Shown here: positions 35,100-44,600 of the stretch, one piece after another
How positions within the stretch are numbered: position 1 is the first letter of the stretch
Layout of the letters: every line of letters begins with the position of its first letter
Assembly: GCA_937959285.1 (NCBI GenBank)
Contig: CALGAR010000132.1
Location: forward strand, 16,552-80,551
DNA: 64,000 nt
Direction of reading: 5' to 3'
Origin: an uncultured Bryobacterales bacterium
GTDB lineage: Bacteria; Acidobacteriota; Terriglobia; Bryobacterales; Bryobacteraceae
Made by a program: the position numbers and the translations under genes
The notes under the pieces: model-generated
The model's input: the letters and a program-made list of their open reading frames with translations, nothing else
Told to the model about the DNA's origin: nothing
The model's database searches: none

Positions 35100-36317
35100 A
35101 TGAAAGCGGTATGCTGGCGCGGAAAGCACGACGTGCGAGTCGAGGATGTTCCCGAGCCCAAAATTTTGAATCCCCGAGACGCCATCATCAAGGTCACGTC
35201 AACGGCGATCTGCGGATCCGACCTGCATCTCTACAACGGCTTCGTTCCGGGCATGCTGCCTGGCGATATCCTCGGCCATGAATTCATGGGAGAAGTCGTC
35301 GAGGTAGGAAGCGTGGTCCGAAACCTGAAGGCCGGCGACCGGGTTGTCGTGCCTTTCCCGATCGCCTGCGGCAGTTGCTTTTCTTGCCAACGAGGGTTGT
35401 TCTCGGTATGCGAAAACTCGAATCCGAACGCCTGGATGGCGGAAAAGCTATGGGGACACTCCCCGTCCGGCATCTTCGGCTACAGCCATCTGCTCGGAGG
35501 GTACGCGGGCGGGCAAGCGGAGTACGTACGTGTTCCCTTTGCCGACGTGGGGCCGATCAAGGTAGACAGCGGCCTTTCCGACGACAAAGTGCTCTTCCTG
35601 TCGGACATCTTTCCCACCGCCTACATGGCTGCGGAAGCCTGCAATATCCAGCGAGGCGACACGATCGCGGTTTGGGGATGCGGTCCGGTCGGTCTGCTGG
35701 CGATCAAGTGCGCTTTCCTACTCGGGGCGGAGCGCGTCATCGCCATCGATCACATTCCCGAACGTCTGCGCATGGCGAGGGAACATTGCGGGGCAGAGAC
35801 GATCAACTTTGAAGAAGCCGACGTTTACGACGTACTGATGCTGGCGACAGGAGGCCGGGGACCGGATGCCTGCATCGACGCAGTGGGCATGGAGGCCCAC
35901 GTCCACGGAGTAATCGGGAGATACGATCGCGTCAAGCAGGCAATGATGCTCGAGACCGACCGTCCGCAAGCCTTGCGCCAGGCGATCCGGGCTTGCTGCA
36001 ACGGCGGCACCGTGTCTGTGCCCGGCGTGTACGGCGGATTTATTGACAAGGTGCCGATGGGCTCCGTGATGAACCGGTCTCTCACCATCAAGACCGGACA
36101 GACCCACGTGCAGCGTTACATGCGACCCTTACTGGAGAGGATCGAAAGGGGAGACATCGATCCGAGTTTCATCATTACCCACCGCGTTGCCCTCGACGAT
36201 GCTCCTTGGGCCTACGATACCTTTCTGAAGAAGCAGGATAGCTGCATCAAAGTTGTCATGAAGACCAATGGCCTCGCGAGTTCCCGGCAGACCGGGAGTG
36301 AGGTAGCGCCAGGATAA
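35100..36317 (+). CDS. Zinc-dependent alcohol dehydrogenase (formaldehyde-dehydrogenase-like)
   Basis: 405 residues, longer than standard ADH (about 350), as in the glutathione-independent formaldehyde dehydrogenase branch. The catalytic zinc site is AICGSDLHLYNG (Cys38) with GHEFMGEV. The structural zinc loop is CGSCFSCQRGLFSVC. The branch-specific insert (GHSPSGIFGYSHLLGGYAGGQAEYVRVPFAD) and the NAD fold VWGCGPVGLLAIKCAFLLGAERV are also present. The long extra segment near 240-275 also matches that branch. It is co-directional with the SRPBCC gene, 24 bp downstream. The true substrate is uncertain. Confidence 0.93.
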   Translation: MKAVCWRGKHDVRVEDVPEPKILNPRDAIIKVTSTAICGSDLHLYNGFVPGMLPGDILGHEFMGEVVEVGSVVRNLKAGDRVVVPFPIACGSCFSCQRGLFSVCENSNPNAWMAEKLWGHSPSGIFGYSHLLGGYAGGQAEYVRVPFADVGPIKVDSGLSDDKVLFLSDIFPTAYMAAEACNIQRGDTIAVWGCGPVGLLAIKCAFLLGAERVIAIDHIPERLRMAREHCGAETINFEEADVYDVLMLATGGRGPDACIDAVGMEAHVHGVIGRYDRVKQAMMLETDRPQALRQAIRACCNGGTVSVPGVYGGFIDKVPMGSVMNRSLTIKTGQTHVQRYMRPLLERIERGDIDPSFIITHRVALDDAPWAYDTFLKKQDSCIKVVMKTNGLASSRQTGSEVAPG

Positions 36318-36322
36318 AGCCG

Positions 36323-37288
36323 CTACTTACTCGAGGGCTTCCACCCCGGCGTCTTGACTCTCAGGCTCCACAAGTTCCCGCCTGCGGTGATGTAGAGGGT
36401 CTTTCGATCAGATCCTCCGAACGCGCAGTTTGTCACTTCGTCGTCCGGGATTGCTATGAAGTCGATCTGCTTTCCCTCTGGCGAAAGGATGTAGACGCCG
36501 CCCTTAAATTCGTCGACCGTCTCATAGCGGGAAGGCTTGTTGCGTCCTGCCGCGACGTAGAGGAGTCCGTTCTCGTCCGCCTTCAGTCCATCCGGACCTC
36601 GCCCGGTCTTCCAGTCAAAGATCATCTTGCGGCTGGCGGGATCAATGGAGCCGTCACTTTTCAAACGGAATCGCCACAGCTTGCGCGCGCCGCCGGGAGT
36701 ATTGTTGTTGTTATCGGCCACATAGAGGTACCTATCTCCCGCTGATACCAGGATCCCATTCGGACGGTCCACCTCGTGGGCCATGATTCGCGTCACCTTT
36801 CCTGGTGCATCGATCCGGTAGACCCCTTCCACCAGTTTCCCGTCCTTGTCCCGCATCTTCATGTCATCGCGGTTTCCGTACCGCGGATCGGTGAAGTAGA
36901 TTCTGCCCTTGGAATCGATGGTCAGATCGTTGGGGGAGTTGAAAGGCATGCCCTGGTACTGGTCCGCCATTACGGTCGTGCTTCCATCGGGTTCAATGCG
37001 TACGACCCGGCGGTTTCTGGCTTCGCAAACCACCAGCCGCCCCTGGTGGTCAAAGAGCAGTCCGTTGGCGCCGGCCGCCGCCTCGCGAAATACGGTCACG
37101 CGGCCCGACGCATCGCGTCGGCTGATGCCGTTCTTGCCCGTAAAGTAGAGCGTTCCCTTGCCGTCCCACGCAGGTCCTTCGCCCGCGCCCACATTGGGTT
37201 CGCGGGCCGGTTTCTCACCGGGAATCAACGGCGAGTCTGCGGCGTAGAGGGCAATCGAAAGTACGAGAGCAGGGAAGACGAATCGCAT
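36323..37288 (-). CDS. SMP-30/gluconolactonase-like exported protein
   Basis: 321 residues from ATG 37288, which gives a signal peptide (MRFVFPALVLSIALYAAD). The six-blade propeller begins VGAGEGPAWDGKGTLYFTGKNGISRRD. It contains the metal-site elements of the family: the Glu of GEGPAWD, Asn in GMPFNSPNDLTIDSKGRIYFTDPRYG, and Asp in GRGPDGLKADENGLLYVA. Family members hydrolyse sugar lactones. With an aldonate dehydratase and sugar dehydrogenases in the same window, lactone hydrolysis outside the cytoplasm is plausible. It converges on the zinc ADH with a 5-bp gap. Confidence 0.93.
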   Translation of the reverse strand: MRFVFPALVLSIALYAADSPLIPGEKPAREPNVGAGEGPAWDGKGTLYFTGKNGISRRDASGRVTVFREAAAGANGLLFDHQGRLVVCEARNRRVVRIEPDGSTTVMADQYQGMPFNSPNDLTIDSKGRIYFTDPRYGNRDDMKMRDKDGKLVEGVYRIDAPGKVTRIMAHEVDRPNGILVSAGDRYLYVADNNNNTPGGARKLWRFRLKSDGSIDPASRKMIFDWKTGRGPDGLKADENGLLYVAAGRNKPSRYETVDEFKGGVYILSPEGKQIDFIAIPDDEVTNCAFGGSDRKTLYITAGGNLWSLRVKTPGWKPSSK

Positions 37289-37389
37289 AACTGGATCCAA
37301 ACGCCACGACTTTATCAAAGGCGTGCAATTTAGGCTACACTTTTAACTCGTTTGAATACATAATGAACTGAGCAGAGCAGGAGCGCCTA

Positions 37390-39363
37390 GTGAGGAAGTA
37401 TTTTCTAAGAGCACTTATCGGCGGTCTATTACTGGCTGGACCGGGCGCCGTCGGCCTTTGCGCGGCTGATTTCGCCACTGATGTTTACCCTGCCTTAAAG
37501 AAGGCGGGCTGCGCTGATTGCCACAACCCAGACGGGGTGGCATCGGGCACGCGGCTAAAGTTTCCGGAAAGAGATGCTTCTAACGCTGCCATCAACGCTT
37601 TTGGCCGGTCGCTGCGGAGTCTTATCGATCCCGCCAACCCCGAAAAGTCGGTACTTCTGAGCAAACCGACCCTTCGCGTCGCTCACGCGGGTGGAAAGCG
37701 CATCGAGCCGGGCACGCCGACCGAAGAGGTACTGCGCCGCTGGATTGAGGAGCTGGCGAAGTCGAACGATACCGGACCGGCGGTTGAAGTTGCGGAAGCC
37801 GTAAAACCGGTGGGGCCGGTCCTGCGGCGTCTCACACACAGTCAATACAACAACACGGTTCGTGACCTGCTCGGCGACGATAGCCGCATCGCCGATACCT
37901 TTCCGCCCGAGGACTTTGTGAATGGCTTCCGCAATCAGTACCAGGCGCAGAACACCTCGCCGCTGCTCGCGGAAGCCTACGCCGTCGCCGCTGAGAAGCT
38001 GACCAAGAAGGCGCTGGCCGGGACCGCTGCAAGCCGGTTCATTCCTTGCAAGCCCAAATCCGCGGTCGATGCCGCCTGCCGGGATCAGTTCATTACCACC
38101 TTCGGGCGCCGCGCTTTTCGCCGCCGGTTGCTTCCCGAGGAGGTGGATCGGTACAGAGCTCTCTTCAACTCAGGTGCGCAGGCTGGCAAGGATTTCTACG
38201 AGGGCGTCAGGAGCGTGATGGAGGCGATGCTTCAATCGCCGAACTTCCTGCTGAGGGTGGAGAATGGTCTCGATCCGGCATTCCGGGCGTACGAGACGGC
38301 GAGCCGCCTCTCCTACGCACTCTGGAACACCATGCCCGACGAGGAGCTGCTCCGGGCGGCTGAATCGGGCGAGTTGAACACGCCAGCTGGTGTCGAGCGA
38401 GCGGCCCGCCGCATGCTAAAGGATCCGCGAGCCAAGCAGGCGATGGATGAGTTTTTGGCGGAATGGCTCCGATTCGACAGCTTGCTGAGTACCATCAAGG
38501 ATCGCCGTACCTATCCGCAGTTCACGCCCGAACTTGCGCTCTCGATGGCGGAAGAGACGCGTCGCCTGTTCTCGCATCTGGTTTGGAACGACCAGAACTT
38601 CATGGAGTTCTATTCCGCCGACTACGGATTCCTCAGCTCGGATCTGGCCGCCTTGTACGGTGTAAACAGGCCGTCGCAGGAGTTTGAGAAGGTGACTTTC
38701 CCGGCTGCAACCGAACGCGCCGGCGTCCTCGGCCAGGCCACCTTCCTCACCCTGACCAGCAAGCCTGCTGAAACGTCGCCCACCGCCCGAGGGCTCTTCA
38801 TTCGGGAACGTTTTCTTTGCCAGGACGTGCCGCAGCCGCCGCCCGGGGTGAACGCGAACCTTCCGCCGCTTGCGCGGGAGAAGCCTCGCACGAACCGGGA
38901 GCGTCTGGGTATCCATTTGAGCAATGCGAGCTGCGCCAGCTGCCATACTTTGATCGATCCGATCGGTTTTGGCTTTGAGAAATTCGACGCCATCGGGCAG
39001 CGGCGCGAGAAGCAGAAACTCGTATTCCAGGCTGCGCGCGGTGAGAAGGAGACAGAGCCGCTCATCGTTGAGCTCGACCTGGATACTTCCGGCTATGTGG
39101 CCGGCATTCCGGATTCAGCCTTCTCTTCGCCGCGGGAGCTTGGTAAGATTCTGGCAGGCAATGCCCAGTGTCAGGAGTGCGTCGCCAAGCAGCTCTTCCG
39201 TTATATGGCGGGAAGACATGAAACGCCGGCGGACCGGGTCCTGATTCGCAAGGCTTTTGAGCGTTTTCGCAGTTCAGGGTTCCGTTTTCAGGAACTCTTA
39301 GTTTCTTTATCGAGTTTGCTTGTATTCCCGGAGGGAGTGGACAATGCCGTTCGTAGTGACTAA
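37390..39363 (+). CDS. DUF1587/DUF1592/DUF1588/DUF1585-type cytochrome protein
   Basis: 657 residues, GTG start at 37390 with GCAGGAG upstream and a signal peptide (MRKYFLRALIGGLLLAGPGAVGLCA). The first haem motif is Cys41-Ala-Asp-Cys44-His. The DUF1587 (RRLTHSQYNNTVRDLLGDD), DUF1595/DUF1592 (FGRRAFRRRLLPEEVDRYRALF; LSYALWNTMPDEEL) and DUF1588 regions follow. DUF1588 carries the second motif CASCHTLIDPIGFGFEKFDAIG, and DUF1585 is at the end. This 'planctomycete cytochrome' family is exported and pairs with DUF1552. The reaction is not established. It overlaps the DUF1552 gene by 20 bp. Confidence 0.95.
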   Translation: MRKYFLRALIGGLLLAGPGAVGLCAADFATDVYPALKKAGCADCHNPDGVASGTRLKFPERDASNAAINAFGRSLRSLIDPANPEKSVLLSKPTLRVAHAGGKRIEPGTPTEEVLRRWIEELAKSNDTGPAVEVAEAVKPVGPVLRRLTHSQYNNTVRDLLGDDSRIADTFPPEDFVNGFRNQYQAQNTSPLLAEAYAVAAEKLTKKALAGTAASRFIPCKPKSAVDAACRDQFITTFGRRAFRRRLLPEEVDRYRALFNSGAQAGKDFYEGVRSVMEAMLQSPNFLLRVENGLDPAFRAYETASRLSYALWNTMPDEELLRAAESGELNTPAGVERAARRMLKDPRAKQAMDEFLAEWLRFDSLLSTIKDRRTYPQFTPELALSMAEETRRLFSHLVWNDQNFMEFYSADYGFLSSDLAALYGVNRPSQEFEKVTFPAATERAGVLGQATFLTLTSKPAETSPTARGLFIRERFLCQDVPQPPPGVNANLPPLAREKPRTNRERLGIHLSNASCASCHTLIDPIGFGFEKFDAIGQRREKQKLVFQAARGEKETEPLIVELDLDTSGYVAGIPDSAFSSPRELGKILAGNAQCQECVAKQLFRYMAGRHETPADRVLIRKAFERFRSSGFRFQELLVSLSSLLVFPEGVDNAVRSD

Positions 39364-40675
39364 GAAGCAAGCTTTATCGCGCCGGCTGTTCCTGCGGGGC
39401 GTTTCTGCGGTCGCAGGAGCTCCCGTGATGGTTGGGCTACCGCCGCTTGCGGCGATGTTCAATTCGACGGGAACCGCGTATGCTGCCGGTACCGAGGCAA
39501 CGCCGCCGACGCGTTTCGTTCTCTGGTTCAACGGCAATGGGATTCCCGAGAAGTATTGGATTCCGAAAGAGACCGGAAAGAATTTCACTCTGACGCCGTG
39601 CCTCGCTCCGCTGGCGCCATTCCGCGACGATATCCATGTCGTCACCGGTTTGGATAACCCGGCTGCGCGCCTCCCGGGACCAGGGAACGACCATCACCGG
39701 TCGATGAGCGCCCTGATGACGGGCACTCAGTTCACCGGCCGCGGCGCAGGAGGTCCTTCTATCGATCAGCTGATCGCGGCCCGCATCGGAGGGCAGTCGA
39801 GGTTCCGCTCCCTTCAGATTGGCGTCTCCCAGGAGTCCTTTGGCGAGAGCATCCAGCGCAACATGAGCTGGGCCGGCTACGATCGTGCGCTGCCGCCGGA
39901 GATGCTTCCGCACAAGCTGTTCGACCGCTTGTTTGGAGCGCGTGACGCCGGCTGGGTGGCGCGGAAGAAGAGTGTCCTCGATGCGGTCCGCGAAGACACA
40001 CTGGTTCTGCGCAAGAGCCTCGGGCGCGAAGATCAATTGCGCCTCGACGAGCACCTTGCTGCCGTCCGGGATGTAGAGCGTGCGATCGCGAGCCTTCCTC
40101 CCGAGTATCGCAGGGTGGATCCGCCCGAGTTTGACGGCGATATGAAGGACTGGCCGAGGATTGCAAAGATTCAAAGCGAGCTGCTGGTCCATGCTCTTGC
40201 CTCCGGCCAGACCCGCGTTGCATCGTACATGCTCACAAAGTGCCAGGGCCTTACGCGATTCCCGTGGCTCGGCTATACCGCCGCCCGGCACCATGACTAC
40301 ACGCACGCCGATGGCAAGGCGCCGGGTGCCAACGGTCCGGACGGGCAGCGGATCATGCGCGACATCTGCCGGTGGCACGTCGAGGAGTTTGCGTGGTTCC
40401 TTGGCAAACTCAAGGCGACGCCTGAAGGTGACGGAAATCTGCTCGACCGTACGACCATTGTCTTCGTGCACGAGCATGCGGAAGCCAATGATCACAAGAA
40501 CAACGGCTTGTCTCTGATTGTCGCCGGACATGCCGGCAACCTTAAGACGGGCGTTCATACCCGGGCTACCGGCACCGTTGGCGATCTTTATCTGGCGGTT
40601 GCGAATAAGGCCGTCCAGGCTGGCCTCAAGGAGTTCCCGACGGCCTCAAAGGAACTCGAAGGTCTGTTCGGCTAG
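39344..40675 (+). CDS. DUF1552 exported protein
   Basis: 443 residues from ATG 39344 (GGAGGG 8 bp upstream, inside the 3' end of the preceding gene). The N-terminus has a Tat-like signal (SRRLFLRGVSAVAGAPVMVG). The DUF1552 core begins PTRFVLWFNGNGIPEKYW, with PLAPFRDDIHVVTGLDN and a metal-like His cluster (GNDHHRSMSALMTG). The C-terminal half holds VFVHEHAEANDHKNNGLSLIVAGHAG. The fold is related to alkaline-phosphatase/sulfatase-like DUF1501 proteins. The 20-bp overlap indicates translational coupling with the cytochrome. Confidence 0.95.
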   Translation: MPFVVTKKQALSRRLFLRGVSAVAGAPVMVGLPPLAAMFNSTGTAYAAGTEATPPTRFVLWFNGNGIPEKYWIPKETGKNFTLTPCLAPLAPFRDDIHVVTGLDNPAARLPGPGNDHHRSMSALMTGTQFTGRGAGGPSIDQLIAARIGGQSRFRSLQIGVSQESFGESIQRNMSWAGYDRALPPEMLPHKLFDRLFGARDAGWVARKKSVLDAVREDTLVLRKSLGREDQLRLDEHLAAVRDVERAIASLPPEYRRVDPPEFDGDMKDWPRIAKIQSELLVHALASGQTRVASYMLTKCQGLTRFPWLGYTAARHHDYTHADGKAPGANGPDGQRIMRDICRWHVEEFAWFLGKLKATPEGDGNLLDRTTIVFVHEHAEANDHKNNGLSLIVAGHAGNLKTGVHTRATGTVGDLYLAVANKAVQAGLKEFPTASKELEGLFG

Positions 40676-40685
40676 CCCGCTTTGC

Positions 40686-41663
40686 TTAACTTACAGGCTC
40701 CCACAGGATCGAGCAGTTCGGTTTGCTCTTGCGTAACCGGCTGATCGCCTGTGGGGTCAGGCCTGTTCCTGTAAGATCCACCCACTGCAGCTTCCGAATG
40801 CTCTCCAGCGCAGGGATGACAGAGTCGTCCACGCGCTTACAGCCGTAGAGGCTGAGCCGCTCAAGTTCCGGAAGTTGGCTCAGGAACTTGAGGCCAGCTT
40901 CAGATAGCTGAGTCTCGCCGAGATCGAGGACCTTCACCTTCTGAAGCGCCGCCAGTTTCCCGCTGCCCGTGTTCGTGATCTTTGCGCCGCGCAGGTACAG
41001 CTCTTCAAGTTGCTTGAGCGTGGCGATTGCATCAAGGCCTCGATCCGTGACAGTAGCCGCCCAGAGCCCCGAGTCCGTGCGCTGAGCGCCATTGAGGTCC
41101 AGAACGCGCAAGTTCGGCATCAGGCGGAGAGAGTTCAGGCCGACGTCCGTGACCTTGTTTCCTCCTGCCGCCAACTCCTTGAGATTGGGAATGGACGTTA
41201 GGGCCTGGAATCCCCCGTCTGTGAACAGGCTGAACCCGACGTCCAGGGACTCAAGCGCGGGGTGCTCGGCCAACTGCTCGACTCCGGCGTCGGTCACTTT
41301 GGTTCCGCGCAGGTTCAGCCGCTTGAGGTTGCGCCAGTTCCTGATGACCGCCAGTGCGCCGTCGCCGATCTGCTCCGCGTAGTACAGGTTGAGATCTGTA
41401 ATTTGCGTGAGCGGCTTCAGCTCCCGAAATCCGAGATCGGTGATTCTCGTGTGCGAGAGGTCCAGACGGTGGAGATCCTGGAACGTGCTCAGCGCTTGCA
41501 AATCGGAATCGGCAATCCATGAGCTCCTCAGGCTAACCTCGACGATCTTCCCCCGAGCATCGGCTTTGCTCGTTCCGCCGTTCTCACCAATCCATTGCTG
41601 CGGATTCACCAGCGCGCCGGCCAGCGCCACTGCTGGGATGAAAAGGATTGTATTCTTTCTCAT
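40686..41663 (-). CDS. Exported leucine-rich-repeat protein (single LRR module)
   Basis: 325 residues. The N-terminal hydrophobic signal (MRKNTILFIPAVALAGALV) is followed by a cap (QQWIGENGG) and about ten 23-25-residue LRRs of the bacterial 'TDxGLxxLxxLxxLxxLdLxxT' type. It ends with the cap KPNCSILWE. The same cap-LRR-cap layout occurs twice in the upstream gene product. The ATG overlaps that gene's TAA stop (TAATG), so it is translated with it. It probably acts in extracellular protein or ligand binding. No catalytic domain is seen. Confidence 0.9.
   Translation of the reverse strand: MRKNTILFIPAVALAGALVNPQQWIGENGGTSKADARGKIVEVSLRSSWIADSDLQALSTFQDLHRLDLSHTRITDLGFRELKPLTQITDLNLYYAEQIGDGALAVIRNWRNLKRLNLRGTKVTDAGVEQLAEHPALESLDVGFSLFTDGGFQALTSIPNLKELAAGGNKVTDVGLNSLRLMPNLRVLDLNGAQRTDSGLWAATVTDRGLDAIATLKQLEELYLRGAKITNTGSGKLAALQKVKVLDLGETQLSEAGLKFLSQLPELERLSLYGCKRVDDSVIPALESIRKLQWVDLTGTGLTPQAISRLRKSKPNCSILWEPVS
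40698..41597 (-). repeat. LRR module 3 (separate downstream gene)
   Basis: Encodes residues 23-322 of the next gene product: N-cap QQWIGENGG and C-cap KPNCSILWE. It has the same architecture as modules 1 and 2, split off by a TAATG stop/start and its own signal peptide. Confidence 0.75.
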
Positions 41664-44600
41664 TAGCTCTTTCTCCTGTTTGGCTGCGCCGAGTCCTGAT
41701 CGAAGATGATCTGGCAGTTGGGAAGCGCGGATTTCAAAGTCTCAAACCCTTTCTCGGTCACGAGAGTGTGGTAAAGATTCAATTCTTTCAAACGGCCGAA
41801 CCCTCTCAGAGCTTCGACGGCTGCATCGGTGATGTTCGCGCTGTCCAGCCGGAGTACGTCGAGCTGCGGAAGCGACTTCACCAGAACAGCCACGCCCTTG
41901 TCGGAAACGGAGGTGTAGTCCAGGTTTAGACGCCGTAGATTCTGCATCGAGGCCAGAGCGGGCAGGGAGGCGTCAGTAACCCGCGTTCGCGCCATCTCGA
42001 GAGTTACGAGATTCCGCAGAGCGCCGAGCGCCTCTACGCCCTTGTCCGTGTATCGCCCATAGCTGAGATACAGATGCCGAAGGTTGGTAAGGGCGGCAAG
42101 GTGCTGCAGCCCTTCGTCCCCCAGATCCGTAGCCGTCAAATCCAGGCGTTCCAGCGATTGCATGCCTTTGAGGTGGGCTACCGCGGGATCGGTGAGGTCT
42201 GTATAACTCAAGTCGAGCTCACGCAGTTGCACCGCACCGCGTAGCTTCTCGAACCCGGCATCGTCGATGTTGCATCCCGCGAGCGAGAGAGTCCGCAGTT
42301 GCGGGGCTTTTGCCAGGGCGTCCAGGCCAGAGCCCTCCACAAGCGAATGCCCGACCAGAAGCGTCTCCAGACGGGGAAGGGCCGCTAGTACCGTCAGGCC
42401 CCTGTCCGAAATCATCGTGTGGTTGAGATTCAGCGTGCGCAGGGACTTGAGACTTCCGAGGGCCCCAACTCCCGGATCGCCGACCTCCGTTGATTCGAGC
42501 TTCAAGCTTTCAAGCGAGGCGAGCCCACGCAGATGTTCCAGTTGCGCATCGGTGATCGGAGTACGCGAAAGATCTACTTCGCGGACGGCGCCCTCGCGGA
42601 CAACCGCGGTGCCGCCCATCTTTTTGATCCACTCCGCAATAGCCTGCTCCGTGTTCGCCGCTGGTTTGCTGCGCCGCAACTCTGCCCCCGCTGCTTGCGG
42701 AGTCGAATCCTGGAACTCGATTTCGCATTTCGGAAGCGCGGCCCGGAACTCGTCCACCCCTCCCCTCGTCACGCGCGTATAGCGCAGATCCAGGGACTGC
42801 AACTGGCGCAGATTCCGCAGCTTGGCCAAGCCCGCATTGGTGATCTGCGAGCGATACAGGTTCAACTCCTCCAGATTCGGCAGTCCTGCGAGGATTTCTG
42901 CACTTTCGTCGGTAATCGAGGAGCCGAGCAGGTTAAGCTTCTTCAGCTTCTTCAAACCGGCAAGCGCCTTGACTCCCCGGTCGGTGATTTTGCCGCCGTA
43001 CAGGTCGAGATACTCCAGGTTAGTAAGCCCTGACAGATACTGCAGCCCTGCGTCGGTGATCAACGTATCGCGGAGGGAAAGGTGGGTAAGCTCTTTCATC
43101 CCCGTCAGATAGCGCATTCCCTCATCCGAGAACGTGGAGTAGTCGAGATTGAGTTTGCGCAGATTTACGAACGGGGTCAGACTCTCGCCCTTTACCTTCG
43201 TTTGAGAAATCCGGAGCTCGCGAAGATTCGTAAGGTCTTTCAAGTGCGCCAGACCTTTATCCTGGACGTTGATTGTCGTCAGAAAGTGGAGGCTCAGGTG
43301 CAACTTCTCGAGCTTCCGCAGTCCGGCAAGGGCCTTCAGCTCGTCATTCGCATCCAGCCGGCTGCCTGCGCCCGGATTGAAGATCGGACCCGGTAGGAAC
43401 AGCTCGGTCAATTCCTGCAGGTTGCTCAACCGGTGCAGTTCGTTCGGCTTGATGTCGGTCCCGATCAAATCGACAGTAGCGAGACGGAAGTCACCAGCGG
43501 GAAGGTCAGAGAGAGTCTCGATATACGAAGTCTGGCCGACCAGGCGAACTCTGCCGCCGCTCCGGATCACCCACTCCGCAGCGCTGCGGTCGCTGGTCGT
43601 CGCAGCCGGGGCAGGAGCCGCCGCGGTTGCAGCAGTGGTCGTAGTGGCGGCGGAGGCCCTCTTTACGGCGTATCCAGGACCATAGAGAATCCGCCCAGGC
43701 CTGGCGTTTGTATGTTTCCCGCGCTCCAGGACCGTCTCCCCGTTTACCAGCACATACTCGATTCCGGAAGCGTATTGATGCGGCTTGTCCCAGGTGGAGT
43801 TGTCGATGACCGTGTCCGGGTTGAAGATCGTGATGTCGGCCCAGAATCCTGGCCGGATCAGCCCGCGGTCGTAGAGTCCGATCTTCGCAGCGTTTGCCGA
43901 CGTCATCTTGCGGACCGCTTCTTCGAGCGTGAGGACTTTCTCTTCCCGCACATAGCGCCCGAGCACGCGCGGGAACGTGCCGTAGTACCTGGGGTGCGGA
44001 TTGCCCCGAGCCAGCACACCTTCGGCCTTCACGGCGCTCCCGTCGGATCCGATCGATACAAACGGCTGCTGCAGCGCGTATCTCATGTCCTCTTCGCTGT
44101 GATGGAAGTAGATCGTCGGAATGGATCCGCCGTTGGCCTCGAGCAGCCGGAAAAGCACGTCAAAGGGATCCCCGCCGAGCGCTGCGATGACTTCATTCAT
44201 GCGTTTGCCTTCGAAGCGCTTGTACTCGGGGTTTGACATGGAGACGAGCAGCATCCCCTCCCATGAACCGGTTGCCGTGTAGTGGTTGTACCAATTCGAG
44301 CCCGGAATTCCGTTCTGGATCTGCTCTTTGATCTTTGCCCGCTGGGCGGGATCCTTCAGGCGCGCGAGCATCGCGGCTTTGCCGCCCTCATGCGCCCAGG
44401 GAGGCAGGATGGTGGCCAGATTGTTCTGACCGGCGCGGTAGGGATAGACGTTGGCTTCCACCTGCTGGCCGTTGGCTCGCGCCTGCCTGATCGTTGCGAC
44501 CAGCTCCGGCATGCGCCCCCACAGCTTGTGGTCGGCGATTTTCAAGTGGATGATGTCCACCGGAATCCTGGCCTTGCGTCCGATCTCGAGCGCCTCTGCC

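Noticed and set aside
39437..40558. A 373-codon leftward open frame inside the DUF1552 gene
   Set aside because: Fully antisense to DUF1552, with no recognisable motifs and Arg-rich shadow composition.
40698..43582. The regular repeats could be read as a DNA satellite or CRISPR-like array
   Set aside because: The periodicity is about 69-75 bp and is explained by 23-25-residue leucine-rich repeats in frame; there are no identical direct repeats with unique spacers.
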